A stretch of 33,555 nt of DNA from a virus. Positions 7,901-16,963 of this stretch are shown here, one piece after another. The stretch spans positions 1-33,555 of IMG/VR virus record IMGVR_UViG_3300020395_000047; one strand, 5' to 3'. The translations under genes were made by a program, and so were the position numbers. The notes below the pieces were generated by a model. It searched no databases. It was not told the DNA's origin and saw nothing but the letters and a program-made list of their open reading frames with translations. Position 1 is the stretch's first letter; each line of letters starts with the position of its first letter.

Positions 7901-10900
7901 TTACAGTTTCCTTAGAAGGATCTATTGGAGTTTCTACTCTCTCTGGACAAGATTTTAAAGCATCTTTAAGACCTGTAGTAAGAGGATCTATTAAGTCAGT
8001 ATTCATTGCTGAAGGGGGAAGTGGATATGGAGCTGATACAATAATCAACTATAACAGACAACCTAATTTTACAGCTAAGAGTGGTAAAAATGCTCAGTTA
8101 ATTCCCATAATCGATGCTGCAGGTAAATTATCAGAAGTTATAGTATTGAACTCTGGATCTGAATATAATTCTCCACCAGAATTAAAAATGGAAGGATCTG
8201 GAAAAGGAACTTATATGATTCCTATTTTGAAAGGAGATTCTATAGATTCAGTAAAAGTAATTAATAGTGGTATGGGTCATACTTCTACAGATGCTAGTAT
8301 AACAGTAACATCTAATGGAGAGGGAGCTAGTTTTTATGCTAATCCAAAAACATGGACTATTAATACTGTAGAAAGATTAATTCAAAATGATCAAATTACT
8401 ACTGATGATGGAATTGTAAGTGTTGGAATAAATGAAGAGTATGGTTTACAATACACTCATTTATATGCTCCTAGAAAATTAAGACAATCTTCTTATATTA
8501 AAAAATCTTTAGGAGAAAAAGAAGTTTTTGTACCTGATTTATCTTTAGAAAATGATATAGAAGAAGATTCTATTAACCATTCTCCGATTATTGGATGGGC
8601 TTATGATGGTTCTCCCATTTATGGTCCATATGGTTATGAAACAGCATCAGGAGGACCTATAAAGATTATTCAATCTGGTTATTCTGTATCTATATCAACT
8701 TATAGACCTAATCCTCTTACTGCTAATGAAGAGCAGATTTATGCTAATGGTTTCTTTGTTGAAGATTATGTATATAAAGGTGATAAAGATTTAGATGAGC
8801 ATAATGGAAGATTTTGCAAAACTCCAGAATTTCCTAATGGAGTATATGCTTATTTTGCTCTTATTAATAAAGATTTTAGGGATTCTGAAGGGGCATTTAA
8901 GAATTATAGAAAACCACAGTTTCCATATTTTATAGGTAATTCTTATAAGTTTAAACCTATAGAATATAACTTCGAGTATACTTCAAATCAAGATTCAGTA
9001 GATTTAAATTCTACAGACTTAGTTAGAAATACAACTCCATATAATTTTCTTTTTACAGATACTAGCTATGATTTCTTAGTAAATCCTAGTACTATTCATA
9101 AACAAAGAACCTATGTTCAATCTACAACTGCAGGAGTAATACAAAGAGTTGGAGTTAATAGTGGAGGGGATAGATATAAGGTTAATGATGAAGTAGTATT
9201 TGAAGATGCAGGATCTAATGGTTATGGTGCTAAAGCCTCGGTAGAGATAATTAAAGGAAAAACAATTAGTCAAATTAGTGTAGCTAATACTGAATTTTCT
9301 AATGTGGAGTTTGTGCTTGGAAAATATCCTGGACAATTTGTAGGATATACTACAAATCCTCATAATTTTTATCATAGAGAAACAACATATATTTCTGGAT
9401 TAAGTACTAGTGGTATACCCAATAATTCAATAATAAACGTTGGAGTAACAACTAATTTCTTTAAGTTATCTTCTGCTGTAAATGCTTCTTCTAGTACTGG
9501 CATAGTAACTTATTTTAATGTAGATGGATATGTAAGATATCCTTTTCTTAGAGAAAATGATATTTTAGGAATAGGTACTGAGACAGTAAAGGTATTAAAT
9601 GTTGAAACTGATAATAATAGAATTAGAGTAATAAGAGACTGGGATTCTACTATAGGAAGTTCTCATACTGCTAATAGTCTAATTACAGCCCATCCAAGGA
9701 ATTTTGATTTTAATGCTACATCATCTTTAGAAAATTCTGATATTAGGGTTAATAAGGAATTATATTTCAATCCAGCAGAATCTGTAGGATTAGGAACTAT
9801 TTCTGCAGTAGGAATTGGATCTACTATTGTATTTGCAAATCCAGGTACTGGAATAAGTGAGATATTCATTCCAACTAAATCTATGTACTTTAAAGAGCAT
9901 GGATTGTTAACTGGAGATGCATTAACTTATAGTACAAATGCAGGAGCAGCAGTATCAGTATCAACTGATGGAATTGATGGATTTGCTCTTACTCAAGGAC
10001 AAACAGTATATGCTGCAAAAATAACTAGGGATTTAATTGGACTTTCCACTTCAAGAGTAGGATTGGGATCTACTGGTTCTTTTGTAGGAATTGATACTAG
10101 TACTACAGCATCTACTTTATATTTTATTGGAGTAGGAACTGGAGTATATCATAGTTTAACCACTAATTATAATAATGTTTTGAAAGGGTCTTTAAGTAGA
10201 TCTTTAGTAACAGTAGCTACAGCTTCTACTCATGGACTTCAAGTTTCTGATAATATTATTCTATCTGCTAATCCTGGAGTAACTACTACTATTAATGTTG
10301 CTTATAATGATTATAATAGAAGATTAGTAATAGATCCTAGAAGTTTTGCAGCAGGAGATGTTAGTGTTGGTAATAATACTATTACAATTGCTCAACATGG
10401 TTATCAAAAAGGACAAAAAGTTATTCATACTGCTACTTCTGCTTCAGGTGGATTGATGAATAATGGAATATATTATGCATCTATTGTAGATAAGAATACT
10501 ATTAAATTATCTGATAATTATTATGATGCTATACATTTGGAACCTAAAGTAGTTAATATTACGAGTGCTGCTGCTGGAACTATTTCTGCAGTTAATCCTC
10601 CTATTACTTTAGAGAAAGATTTAAAGATGTATTTTGATCTTTCAGATTCTTCTTTATCTTTTGTTGAGGGAGGAACTTCTCAAAGTGCATTTGAATTTAA
10701 TCTTTATAATGATGTTCATCTTAAAGATCTGTTTTTCACTTCGGGAGAAAGTGATGATTTTAATGTTACTAAAAGTGGTAATATAGGTATAGATGCAAAT
10801 GCCAACCTTACAGTTAAGAATGTTGGAGAAATTGATCAAACAATTTATTATAATTTAACACCAACAAAGAAAGAAGGAAATACAGCAGTTAAGAAAGAAA

Positions 10901-13900
10901 TTATTAGGGATACTGAAAATATTAGTAATTCTAATTCTATAGTTTTAAGGAATAATATTTTAACTGGAGAACATTCTCTTGTTGGAGTAGGTTCTACTAC
11001 ACTTTCTTTCATATCTCCAGTTTCTCCTCCCAAATTAGTATATACTACAGCTGATGGAGAATTTTCATATTCTACAGATTCAAAAACAGCAGAAGGATCT
11101 ATAGGTATTGTGCAAGTAGAAAACGCAGGATTCCAATATAAAACTTTACCTGGAATTAGTACTATTATAACAGATAAAGGTAATAATGCTATTTTAGAAC
11201 CAGAAGGTACTGGCATTGGAAGAATAAGTAAGATTAAGATTGAAGATATTGGATTTGATTATTCTGTTGATAAAACACTTAGACCTGAAGCTAATATTCC
11301 TCAATTATTGCAAGTAGATTTACTTACTTCACTTGACAAAATTGGTATTACTTCTGTTGGTACTAATTATTTAAATTCTCCTGGTTTGGTTCTTTTAGAT
11401 GGATCAACTAAACAAAGAGTTGATGATGTGGAATTGGATTATGAAATAGGAGATAGTCAAGTTACTATTCTAAGTAATACTAAAACTTTAAACAATGTTA
11501 CTCCTACAATTATTCCTATAGATAATTCTAATGGAATTTCTATTACTAATATTGATTATGATAGCGGAAATAAAAATGTAACTGTAACTATTGGAGCTAG
11601 TTTTAGCGATGCTTCTGATTATCCATTTGAAGTGGGTAAGAAGGTTATGATTGAAGGTGTAAGTGTGGGGGTAGGAAGTACTGGTAAAGGATATAATAGT
11701 GTAGGTTATAATTATACTTTATTCGAAATCTTAGAGACAGATCCTAATATTGGAGGAACTCTTGGAACTGTAAGGTATAATTTATCCAATATTATTCCTG
11801 ATGGGGAAGTTCCTGGAGCATTTAAATCTGCTTTATCTGCTGGTAAAATTGTTCCTGAAGAATACTTCCCTATTTTTGATATTACCTTAAAAGGTAGTGA
11901 ATTTGATAAAGGAGAGAATATAGTATCTGGATTAAAGAAAGGAACTCTTCAATCTTGGAATAGTTCTTATGGAAATCTTAGAGTTTCTTCAGTTCAAGAT
12001 TTTGAAGTTGGAGAATCATTTATAGGGGAATCTTCAGGTACTAGAGGAACTATTACTGAGGTGGTAACTGATGATTCTGTTTATGGTGTAAATTCTTCAT
12101 CTATAGTTCAGGAAGGATTCCAAAAAAATACTGGATTCTTAAATGATGGATTACAAAGAGTTATTGATAGTGATTATTATCAATATTTCTCATATTCACT
12201 TAAATCTGAAGTAGCATATGAAAAATGGAAAGAACCCGTATCTTCTTTAAATCATACTTCTGGATTTAAGAAATTTAGTGATTTAATCATAAGAACAGAG
12301 CAAAGTGTAGGAGTAGTTACTTCTCAAACAGAAACATCTTTCGAAGTGGTTAATGATTTGATATCAGTAATGGATTTAAATACTGTATTTGATTTTGACC
12401 TAGTAAGAGAAAAAACTTTGAATATAAATTCTAATATCATTTCAGATGAGTTAGTTTTTGATTCTAAAATTCTTCAGGATTATAATGAGTCTGTTGGTAA
12501 TAGAGTATTAACTATTGATGATATTAGTGGTGAGTTTAATGCTAATGCAAGAACAGACCCTTATATGTCTGTAGATAGCTTTACTTTGGAAGATGTAAGA
12601 TATAGAAAATATATTGCTTACATTACAGATAAAAGATATACCAAAGAAAGGCAAATAATGCTAGTTTCATCAGTTCATGATGATATTGGTAATATTTACT
12701 TAAATCAATATGGTAGAGTTGAAACTAATACAGATTTGGGTGAATTTGGAGGTGATTTAGGATCATTCGATATGGATATGAAGGGTGATGATGGAAGACT
12801 ACTATTTTATCCTAAAAAATATCAATATAATAATTATAACGTTTCTACTCTTGCTTATAATATTTCTGATAGTGTTGCTGGAGTTGGATCTACTGGATTG
12901 GGTGGAATTGTTAATGTAGTAAGTAGTACCACAACTATTCCTCTAGGAATTAGTACACAGCACAATATAGTATCTTTTGCTACTACTTACAGAGCATCTA
13001 AGGTTTTAGTGTCTTATGCTGCTAGTGATTCTTCATATTATGAACATGATGAAATAACTTTAATTCATGATGGAACTAATGTAGATTTGGTAGAATATGG
13101 ACAATTAACTACTGATAATTTGAGTGGATCTGCTATTCCAGGATTAGGTACTTATAGTGCTTATATTGGAGGATCTAGAGTTCATTTAGATTTACATCCT
13201 ACAGTATCTACAGCTAGCACTTATGTTGCTAACACTATTCATGTTAATTTTGGAAATGCATCTTCTGCTGGAATTGGAACTACTTCTTTAGATGCTGCTA
13301 CTTTAGATTCTTGGTATACATCAATATCTGCTAGTGGCACTCCATCTGCTAACACAATAGCCAAATATGAAACTGAGACATTCACTAGTGCTTATTATAT
13401 TGTATGTGTTGAGGATACTACTAATAGTCAATATCAAGTATCTGAAGTTATAGTAGTAGATGATGGAACTACTTGTTATATAACTGAGTATGGAATCAAT
13501 CAAACTGGTTCTAATTTGGGTGATTTTGATGCAACTATTTCTGGAGATTATACTGAGTTAACATTTACTCCTTTAGCAAGTGCTGATGTTCAAGTTAGAG
13601 TATATCAGAATACTTTAAGGCTTGTAGATGATCTTAATCCTGTTAATGAAATAGATCTTACTAATGCTACTATTGATACTGGATCTGGTGCATATGATGC
13701 TACAGAGTCTGATGTTAAGAGAGCATTCGATCTGAAGCATAGACAACTCCCAATCTTTAAGAGAAATTTTGTAGGAAGTGCTACTACTGTAGTAAGTCTT
13801 GATGAAGATAGTATTAGAATACCTGATCATTATTTTGTTACAGGTGAAGAGTTATCTTACAGATATACTGGATCTGGTACTACTTCAGCAATTATAATTG

Positions 13901-16900
13901 AAGAGCAAGCTATACCTGGATATGGTACTACAGATAAGTTACCTTCTAGTGTTTATGCTATTAAGGTAGATGATTCTACTCTTAGATTTGCTAGTTCTGC
14001 AGAAAATGCATTAAAGACTAATCCTACTTATTTGGACATAACTGCTGTTGGAGTAGGTACATCTCATTCATTTACATCAACTAAGCAGAATTCAAGATGT
14101 ATATTAAGCATTGATAATGTAATTCAATCTCCAATAGTTGCTACTGCTGTAACAACTACTTTAAGTGGTTCTGTTTCACAGACTGCTGATACTATAAGAC
14201 TTTCTGGTATTACTTCTATTACTGGTGGTGATATGTTAAAGATTGGTGATGAGATTATGAAAGTTGATTCTGTTGGATTAGGTGCTACCAATATTCTATT
14301 GGTTAATAGACCTTGGATGGGTACTCAATCCACGAATTATGATGATGGCACTTTAGTAACTAAAGTTGAAGGAAGTTATAATATTGTAGATACTACTGTT
14401 AACTTCTTTACTGCTCCTGTAGGATTAACACCTATTTCAACTACTACTAATGAACCTAGTGAAAGGGATTGGGTTGGTGTAGCAACTCATTCTACCTTTA
14501 ACGGAAGATCATTTATGAGATCTGGTATTACTGGTAGTTCTGATGAACCTTATGCTGGCAACTATATCTTTGATGATATTTCTAGTAACTTTACTGGATT
14601 AACTACTCAATTTACTCTTCAATCAGATGGAAGTAATATAGCAGGATTCTCTACAAATAATGCTATTGTATTAGTTAATCAGATAGCACAAGGTCCTCAA
14701 AGATATACTGGTAACGTATCTGTTCCAGGTGATTATACTCTTATTGAAGGAGCTACAGGAATTAGTAGTATTCAATTTACAGGATCTGCTTCTTCTGTGG
14801 GATATGATCCTAATACTGCTACTGTTCCTTTAGGTGGAGTTATAGTTTCTGTAGGATCTACTGCAGGATTAGGTTATCAACCTTTGGTTGCTGCTGGTGG
14901 TACTGCTCTTGTATCTGGATTAGGTACTATTAGTTCTATTAGTATAGGAAATAGTGGATCTGGATATAGAACTGGTATACAGACAGTTGTGAATGTGGGT
15001 GTTCAAACATTAAGCACTGCAGAACCTAATATAGAGTTTATTGGTACTGCTGCTATAAGTGGTGGTCATATTGTTAGTATTGCTATTACTAATCCTGGTA
15101 CTGGATATACAACAACTAATCCACCAGCAGTGGTTATAGATGAACCATTATCTTATGATAATATGCCTTTATTCTATACTTCTTCTTCTAGTGGTGTAGG
15201 ATCTGAAGCAAGAGCTAATATAGTGGTAGGTCAAGGATCTAGTGTAATTACATTTGAAATTACTAACCAAGGATATGGTTATGGTGAAACTCAAAAGTTA
15301 ACCATAGGTGTTGGTGGTACTGTAGGAATTCCTACAGCAGGGTATTCTAATTTTGATGAATTCCAATTAACAATACAAGAAACTATTAGTGATAGTTTTG
15401 CTGGATGGACTGTTGGAGACTTCTTAGTATTAGATCCATTAGATGCATTATTCGATGGTCAAACTGTTTCCTTTGCTTTAAATCTAAATGGAACTCAGCA
15501 AACTATTCAATCTAAACCAGGATCTAATATAGATGTTGAAGTTGCTATTTTAGTCTTTATTAATGATATTCTTCAAGTTCCTGGAGTTGGATATGAGTTT
15601 AAAGGTGGTAGTTACATTACCTTTAAAGAAGCTCCTAAAGTAGGTGATACTTCTAAGATTCTATTCTATCAAGGAACTGGATCTGTAGATGTTACTAATG
15701 TTGATATTTTAGAAACTGTTAAAATAGGTGATGAAGTTAAATTATACGATCAAGCTCTTTCTTTAGAAGAAAATGACAGAACAGTAAGTGTTATCAATTC
15801 ATCAGATAGTCTTAAGACTAATCTATATCCTGGTCCTGGAATTACTACTAATGAAACTTTCCAGAGATCTGTAATATGGTCTAGACAAACTGAAGATAAA
15901 GTTATTGATGGTGCTGCAGTTACTAAGGATAGACCACACTATGAACCATTGATTTATCCTAATACTAATATTATTCAATCTGTAGGAGTTGGATCTACTG
16001 TAATTTTTGTTTCTAATATAAGAACATTCTTTGATAGTTCTAAAGAGAATTATACTGGACAAACTGATCTTAGAATAATATCTCAAGATACTATAGTTGG
16101 AGCATCTGCTACTGCCTTAGTATCTGTTGCTGGAACCATTAGTTCGTTTGATATAACAAATGCTGGTGTGGGTTATACTATAGCACCTACTGTATCAATT
16201 AGTCTTCCTATAGGTTTATCTACTTCTCAAGGTGCTCAAGCAACTGCAAGTATAAGTGGAGGATCTGTAGATTCTATTTCAGTATCTTATGGAGGAACTA
16301 CTACAGGATTTGCTTATACTAGTCTTAATGCTCCTTCGGTTTTAATTGCAGAACCTAAATTAGTAACTTCTATTGAAACTATTGAAGATGTATCATATTC
16401 TGGTGATTTTGGAATTATATCTGGTATTGCTCAAACTTCTGTAGGTGTGGCATCTACTGGTATTGTCTTCGATTTACTTCTTCCAAAAGAATCACCATTC
16501 AGAGATGCTTCTATTGTAGGAAGTGCATTAACTGTAAGTGGAATTTCAACTGGATATTACTTTACAGTCTTTAATTCTAATGTAGGTGCTTCAGTAACTT
16601 CTCTTTATCAAGATGGTACTGTAGTTGGTATAGGAACATCCTTCTTAGATAATATCTATGAAGTTGCTCAAGTATCTATTGCTCAAACTATGGGTATAGG
16701 AATTGGATTGACCTATGTTGCCCAAGTAACAGTAAGTGTTCAAGATTATAATGGACTAACTGGACTAGGATATAGTGAGTTCTTTGGTGAATATAGTTGG
16801 GGTAGAATACAAACTGCTCCTAGAGCATCTGCAAGAGTATTTACTTCTTATGCTGGTGATCAGAATGGATTGGTAGGAATAACTACTTCTCCTATAGTAG

Positions 16901-16941
16901 AAAGAGTGAATCCATTAAGATACTTAAATTATAATACATAA
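4930..16941 (+). CDS. 7: Giant gp7-like baseplate wedge protein (4003 aa)
   Basis: It sits where gp7, the wedge initiator, belongs (between gp6 and gp8) but is about four times the length of T4 gp7 (1032 aa). The N terminus (KISSVVKNQLPDFVRDDFPL, LEGQGSTLDIIQNIDKYVKV, KGTDQSFEILFRALYGEDVE) matches cyanophage gp7-type proteins from memory. About residues 84-125 form an EIITY...ARG module. At 1218-1312 lies a YHYH-like domain (GWAYDGSPIYGPYGY and DEHNGRFCKTPEFPNGVYAY). Elsewhere are many HG-x-x-TG modules, G-x-GY repeats, VGxGST linkers, and three copies of a DGTN...EYG domain near 2556-2898. The C terminus (YSWGRIQ, SPIVERVNPL) is family-like. No frameshift is seen in 12 kb. It is poor in Shine-Dalgarno signal, and it may also act in host contact (inference). 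Confidence 0.85.
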   Translation: MSENTRVKISSVVKNQLPDFVRDDFPLAGEFLAQYYTALEGQGSTLDIIQNIDKYVKVDELTDLIHTTPLSSNVGITDNVINVNSTVGFPESYGLLEIDSEIITYTGITSNTFTGCARGFSGITSYRKPGETDELLFSQSGITTHTSGTLVNNLSIRFLQEFFKKVKTQISPGFEERKLSDDINKRLFTKQTKDFYSSKGTDQSFEILFRALYGEDVEVIKPRDYLFIPSDADYKVSEQLVVKAIDGDPTKLLNRTLFQDPVYGFPKAVGSISNVEKIVRGEEAYYRLSLDYDHSLDKVTENFSIHPNTKLVDSVSVGSTVMSVDSTVGFGTTGVLIADYADGTFSSIEYTSKSLTQFFGCSGINQNISPTQNLRLDAYAYGYSGLGTSNEVKVEVTGVLSDLNLEFDSTYYNEEGSVIEPKGLGSISKSEITKNLFTNISATYNVESIELVDESNFTYKLTLYNDHDFIVGDTALINSITCSIISLVSSREVLIKGSGELNPLVTYRIQRLLSKANLSNYPEASIYTTNIQNSYLDDEDVYITSPSIPSYFSDALDIRNTSLVFSGNFTEETEIAIPNHGLLTGERIIYVAGEGDNKLDISESEYFVKKVDINTIKLSKSSASILNDIYISFSGTVTDNRFELSDFNKKTIRSHKLIRKIGTPVSTLNTQATPRGKTGILINGVEILNYKSKDVVHYGPIEDISVTSEGDHYDVINPPILSVTDSVGTGVSAYCEVQGAVEKIDVVDGGFDYITTPTLKVSGGNGSGCVAYPNLILKEHSVSFNSIETAGLVDLTNDRIGFTTFHKFRDGELVTYITDTQTAIAGLTTNAAYYCSIVGPSTVSLHTNYQDAIQGVNKIDLTGYGAGIQELKCANKKRIISSVSIGNSGSGYTNRLTSTTSAGINTATNTISISNHGYKTGELIRYDNKNTPIIGLTTLTNYYVTSVNGSSFKLSAVGVGSTPANFYVKNKEYVKLSSGGAGIHEFNYPPITVSLEGSIGVSTLSGQDFKASLRPVVRGSIKSVFIAEGGSGYGADTIINYNRQPNFTAKSGKNAQLIPIIDAAGKLSEVIVLNSGSEYNSPPELKMEGSGKGTYMIPILKGDSIDSVKVINSGMGHTSTDASITVTSNGEGASFYANPKTWTINTVERLIQNDQITTDDGIVSVGINEEYGLQYTHLYAPRKLRQSSYIKKSLGEKEVFVPDLSLENDIEEDSINHSPIIGWAYDGSPIYGPYGYETASGGPIKIIQSGYSVSISTYRPNPLTANEEQIYANGFFVEDYVYKGDKDLDEHNGRFCKTPEFPNGVYAYFALINKDFRDSEGAFKNYRKPQFPYFIGNSYKFKPIEYNFEYTSNQDSVDLNSTDLVRNTTPYNFLFTDTSYDFLVNPSTIHKQRTYVQSTTAGVIQRVGVNSGGDRYKVNDEVVFEDAGSNGYGAKASVEIIKGKTISQISVANTEFSNVEFVLGKYPGQFVGYTTNPHNFYHRETTYISGLSTSGIPNNSIINVGVTTNFFKLSSAVNASSSTGIVTYFNVDGYVRYPFLRENDILGIGTETVKVLNVETDNNRIRVIRDWDSTIGSSHTANSLITAHPRNFDFNATSSLENSDIRVNKELYFNPAESVGLGTISAVGIGSTIVFANPGTGISEIFIPTKSMYFKEHGLLTGDALTYSTNAGAAVSVSTDGIDGFALTQGQTVYAAKITRDLIGLSTSRVGLGSTGSFVGIDTSTTASTLYFIGVGTGVYHSLTTNYNNVLKGSLSRSLVTVATASTHGLQVSDNIILSANPGVTTTINVAYNDYNRRLVIDPRSFAAGDVSVGNNTITIAQHGYQKGQKVIHTATSASGGLMNNGIYYASIVDKNTIKLSDNYYDAIHLEPKVVNITSAAAGTISAVNPPITLEKDLKMYFDLSDSSLSFVEGGTSQSAFEFNLYNDVHLKDLFFTSGESDDFNVTKSGNIGIDANANLTVKNVGEIDQTIYYNLTPTKKEGNTAVKKEIIRDTENISNSNSIVLRNNILTGEHSLVGVGSTTLSFISPVSPPKLVYTTADGEFSYSTDSKTAEGSIGIVQVENAGFQYKTLPGISTIITDKGNNAILEPEGTGIGRISKIKIEDIGFDYSVDKTLRPEANIPQLLQVDLLTSLDKIGITSVGTNYLNSPGLVLLDGSTKQRVDDVELDYEIGDSQVTILSNTKTLNNVTPTIIPIDNSNGISITNIDYDSGNKNVTVTIGASFSDASDYPFEVGKKVMIEGVSVGVGSTGKGYNSVGYNYTLFEILETDPNIGGTLGTVRYNLSNIIPDGEVPGAFKSALSAGKIVPEEYFPIFDITLKGSEFDKGENIVSGLKKGTLQSWNSSYGNLRVSSVQDFEVGESFIGESSGTRGTITEVVTDDSVYGVNSSSIVQEGFQKNTGFLNDGLQRVIDSDYYQYFSYSLKSEVAYEKWKEPVSSLNHTSGFKKFSDLIIRTEQSVGVVTSQTETSFEVVNDLISVMDLNTVFDFDLVREKTLNINSNIISDELVFDSKILQDYNESVGNRVLTIDDISGEFNANARTDPYMSVDSFTLEDVRYRKYIAYITDKRYTKERQIMLVSSVHDDIGNIYLNQYGRVETNTDLGEFGGDLGSFDMDMKGDDGRLLFYPKKYQYNNYNVSTLAYNISDSVAGVGSTGLGGIVNVVSSTTTIPLGISTQHNIVSFATTYRASKVLVSYAASDSSYYEHDEITLIHDGTNVDLVEYGQLTTDNLSGSAIPGLGTYSAYIGGSRVHLDLHPTVSTASTYVANTIHVNFGNASSAGIGTTSLDAATLDSWYTSISASGTPSANTIAKYETETFTSAYYIVCVEDTTNSQYQVSEVIVVDDGTTCYITEYGINQTGSNLGDFDATISGDYTELTFTPLASADVQVRVYQNTLRLVDDLNPVNEIDLTNATIDTGSGAYDATESDVKRAFDLKHRQLPIFKRNFVGSATTVVSLDEDSIRIPDHYFVTGEELSYRYTGSGTTSAIIIEEQAIPGYGTTDKLPSSVYAIKVDDSTLRFASSAENALKTNPTYLDITAVGVGTSHSFTSTKQNSRCILSIDNVIQSPIVATAVTTTLSGSVSQTADTIRLSGITSITGGDMLKIGDEIMKVDSVGLGATNILLVNRPWMGTQSTNYDDGTLVTKVEGSYNIVDTTVNFFTAPVGLTPISTTTNEPSERDWVGVATHSTFNGRSFMRSGITGSSDEPYAGNYIFDDISSNFTGLTTQFTLQSDGSNIAGFSTNNAIVLVNQIAQGPQRYTGNVSVPGDYTLIEGATGISSIQFTGSASSVGYDPNTATVPLGGVIVSVGSTAGLGYQPLVAAGGTALVSGLGTISSISIGNSGSGYRTGIQTVVNVGVQTLSTAEPNIEFIGTAAISGGHIVSIAITNPGTGYTTTNPPAVVIDEPLSYDNMPLFYTSSSSGVGSEARANIVVGQGSSVITFEITNQGYGYGETQKLTIGVGGTVGIPTAGYSNFDEFQLTIQETISDSFAGWTVGDFLVLDPLDALFDGQTVSFALNLNGTQQTIQSKPGSNIDVEVAILVFINDILQVPGVGYEFKGGSYITFKEAPKVGDTSKILFYQGTGSVDVTNVDILETVKIGDEVKLYDQALSLEENDRTVSVINSSDSLKTNLYPGPGITTNETFQRSVIWSRQTEDKVIDGAAVTKDRPHYEPLIYPNTNIIQSVGVGSTVIFVSNIRTFFDSSKENYTGQTDLRIISQDTIVGASATALVSVAGTISSFDITNAGVGYTIAPTVSISLPIGLSTSQGAQATASISGGSVDSISVSYGGTTTGFAYTSLNAPSVLIAEPKLVTSIETIEDVSYSGDFGIISGIAQTSVGVASTGIVFDLLLPKESPFRDASIVGSALTVSGISTGYYFTVFNSNVGASVTSLYQDGTVVGIGTSFLDNIYEVAQVSIAQTMGIGIGLTYVAQVTVSVQDYNGLTGLGYSEFFGEYSWGRIQTAPRASARVFTSYAGDQNGLVGITTSPIVERVNPLRYLNYNT
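5180..5305 (+). repeat. EiiTY-RG module, copy in gp7
   Basis: Codes for a segment with VGFPESYGLLEIDSEIITYT then GCARGFSG. The same layout (short strand, Gly turn, Id-E-ii-Y-x-x, then RG) recurs at about 14160-14370 in the same gene, 25312-25465 in the DUF4815 giant, and 30110-30310 in gp15. Confidence 0.7.
6664..14010 (+). repeat. HG-x-x-TG modules in gp7 (about seven dispersed copies)
   Basis: A 45-60 residue module beginning HG-(L/Y)-x-TG, followed by a short strand, an optional 'GLTT...YY' segment and a strand with 'v-d-x-x-t-(I/L)-(K/S)-L'. Copies begin near 6664, 7342, 7672, 9895, 10234 (partial), 10393 and 13826. Copies differ, so this is an old protein-level repeat and not a fresh DNA duplication. 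A related HG start occurs near 25163 in the DUF4815 giant. Confidence 0.7.
12597..13622 (+). repeat. Three tandem DGTN-EYG domains in gp7
   Basis: Three domains of about 75-95 residues follow one another at about 12597-12870, 12986-13250 and 13393-13622. Each has Y-x-x-x-x-(Y/V), a strand with (I/V)-HDGTN or V-DDGTT (SVHDDIGN in the first), the pair EYG or QYG, and a later G-x-x-x-L-x-(F/L) strand. A fourth copy ends the 656-aa protein (32574-32802). Confidence 0.7.
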
Positions 16942-16944
16942 ATA
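16937..16944 (+). promoter_or_regulatory. Late promoter motif before gp8
   Basis: CATAAATA contains the TAA stop of the gp7-like gene (16939-16941) and ends 20 bases before the gp8 ATG at 16964, the same geometry as before gp25. Confidence 0.6.
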
Positions 16945-16963
16945 ACTAAAAAAATAAGTAAAA

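Noticed and set aside
9076-9375. Minus-strand 99-codon frame in the gp7-like gene
   Set aside because: Low-complexity Ser/Ile/Tyr/Asn composition expected from reading A/T-rich coding DNA backwards; no start signal.
10848-11216. Minus-strand 122-codon frame in the gp7-like gene
   Set aside because: Longest shadow frame, but no ribosome-binding site and no family resemblance; gp7 coding is continuous here.
6664-14010. Repeats in gp7 considered as a CRISPR or tandem DNA repeat
   Set aside because: Units vary in length and sequence at the DNA level and stay in frame; the conservation is at the protein level.
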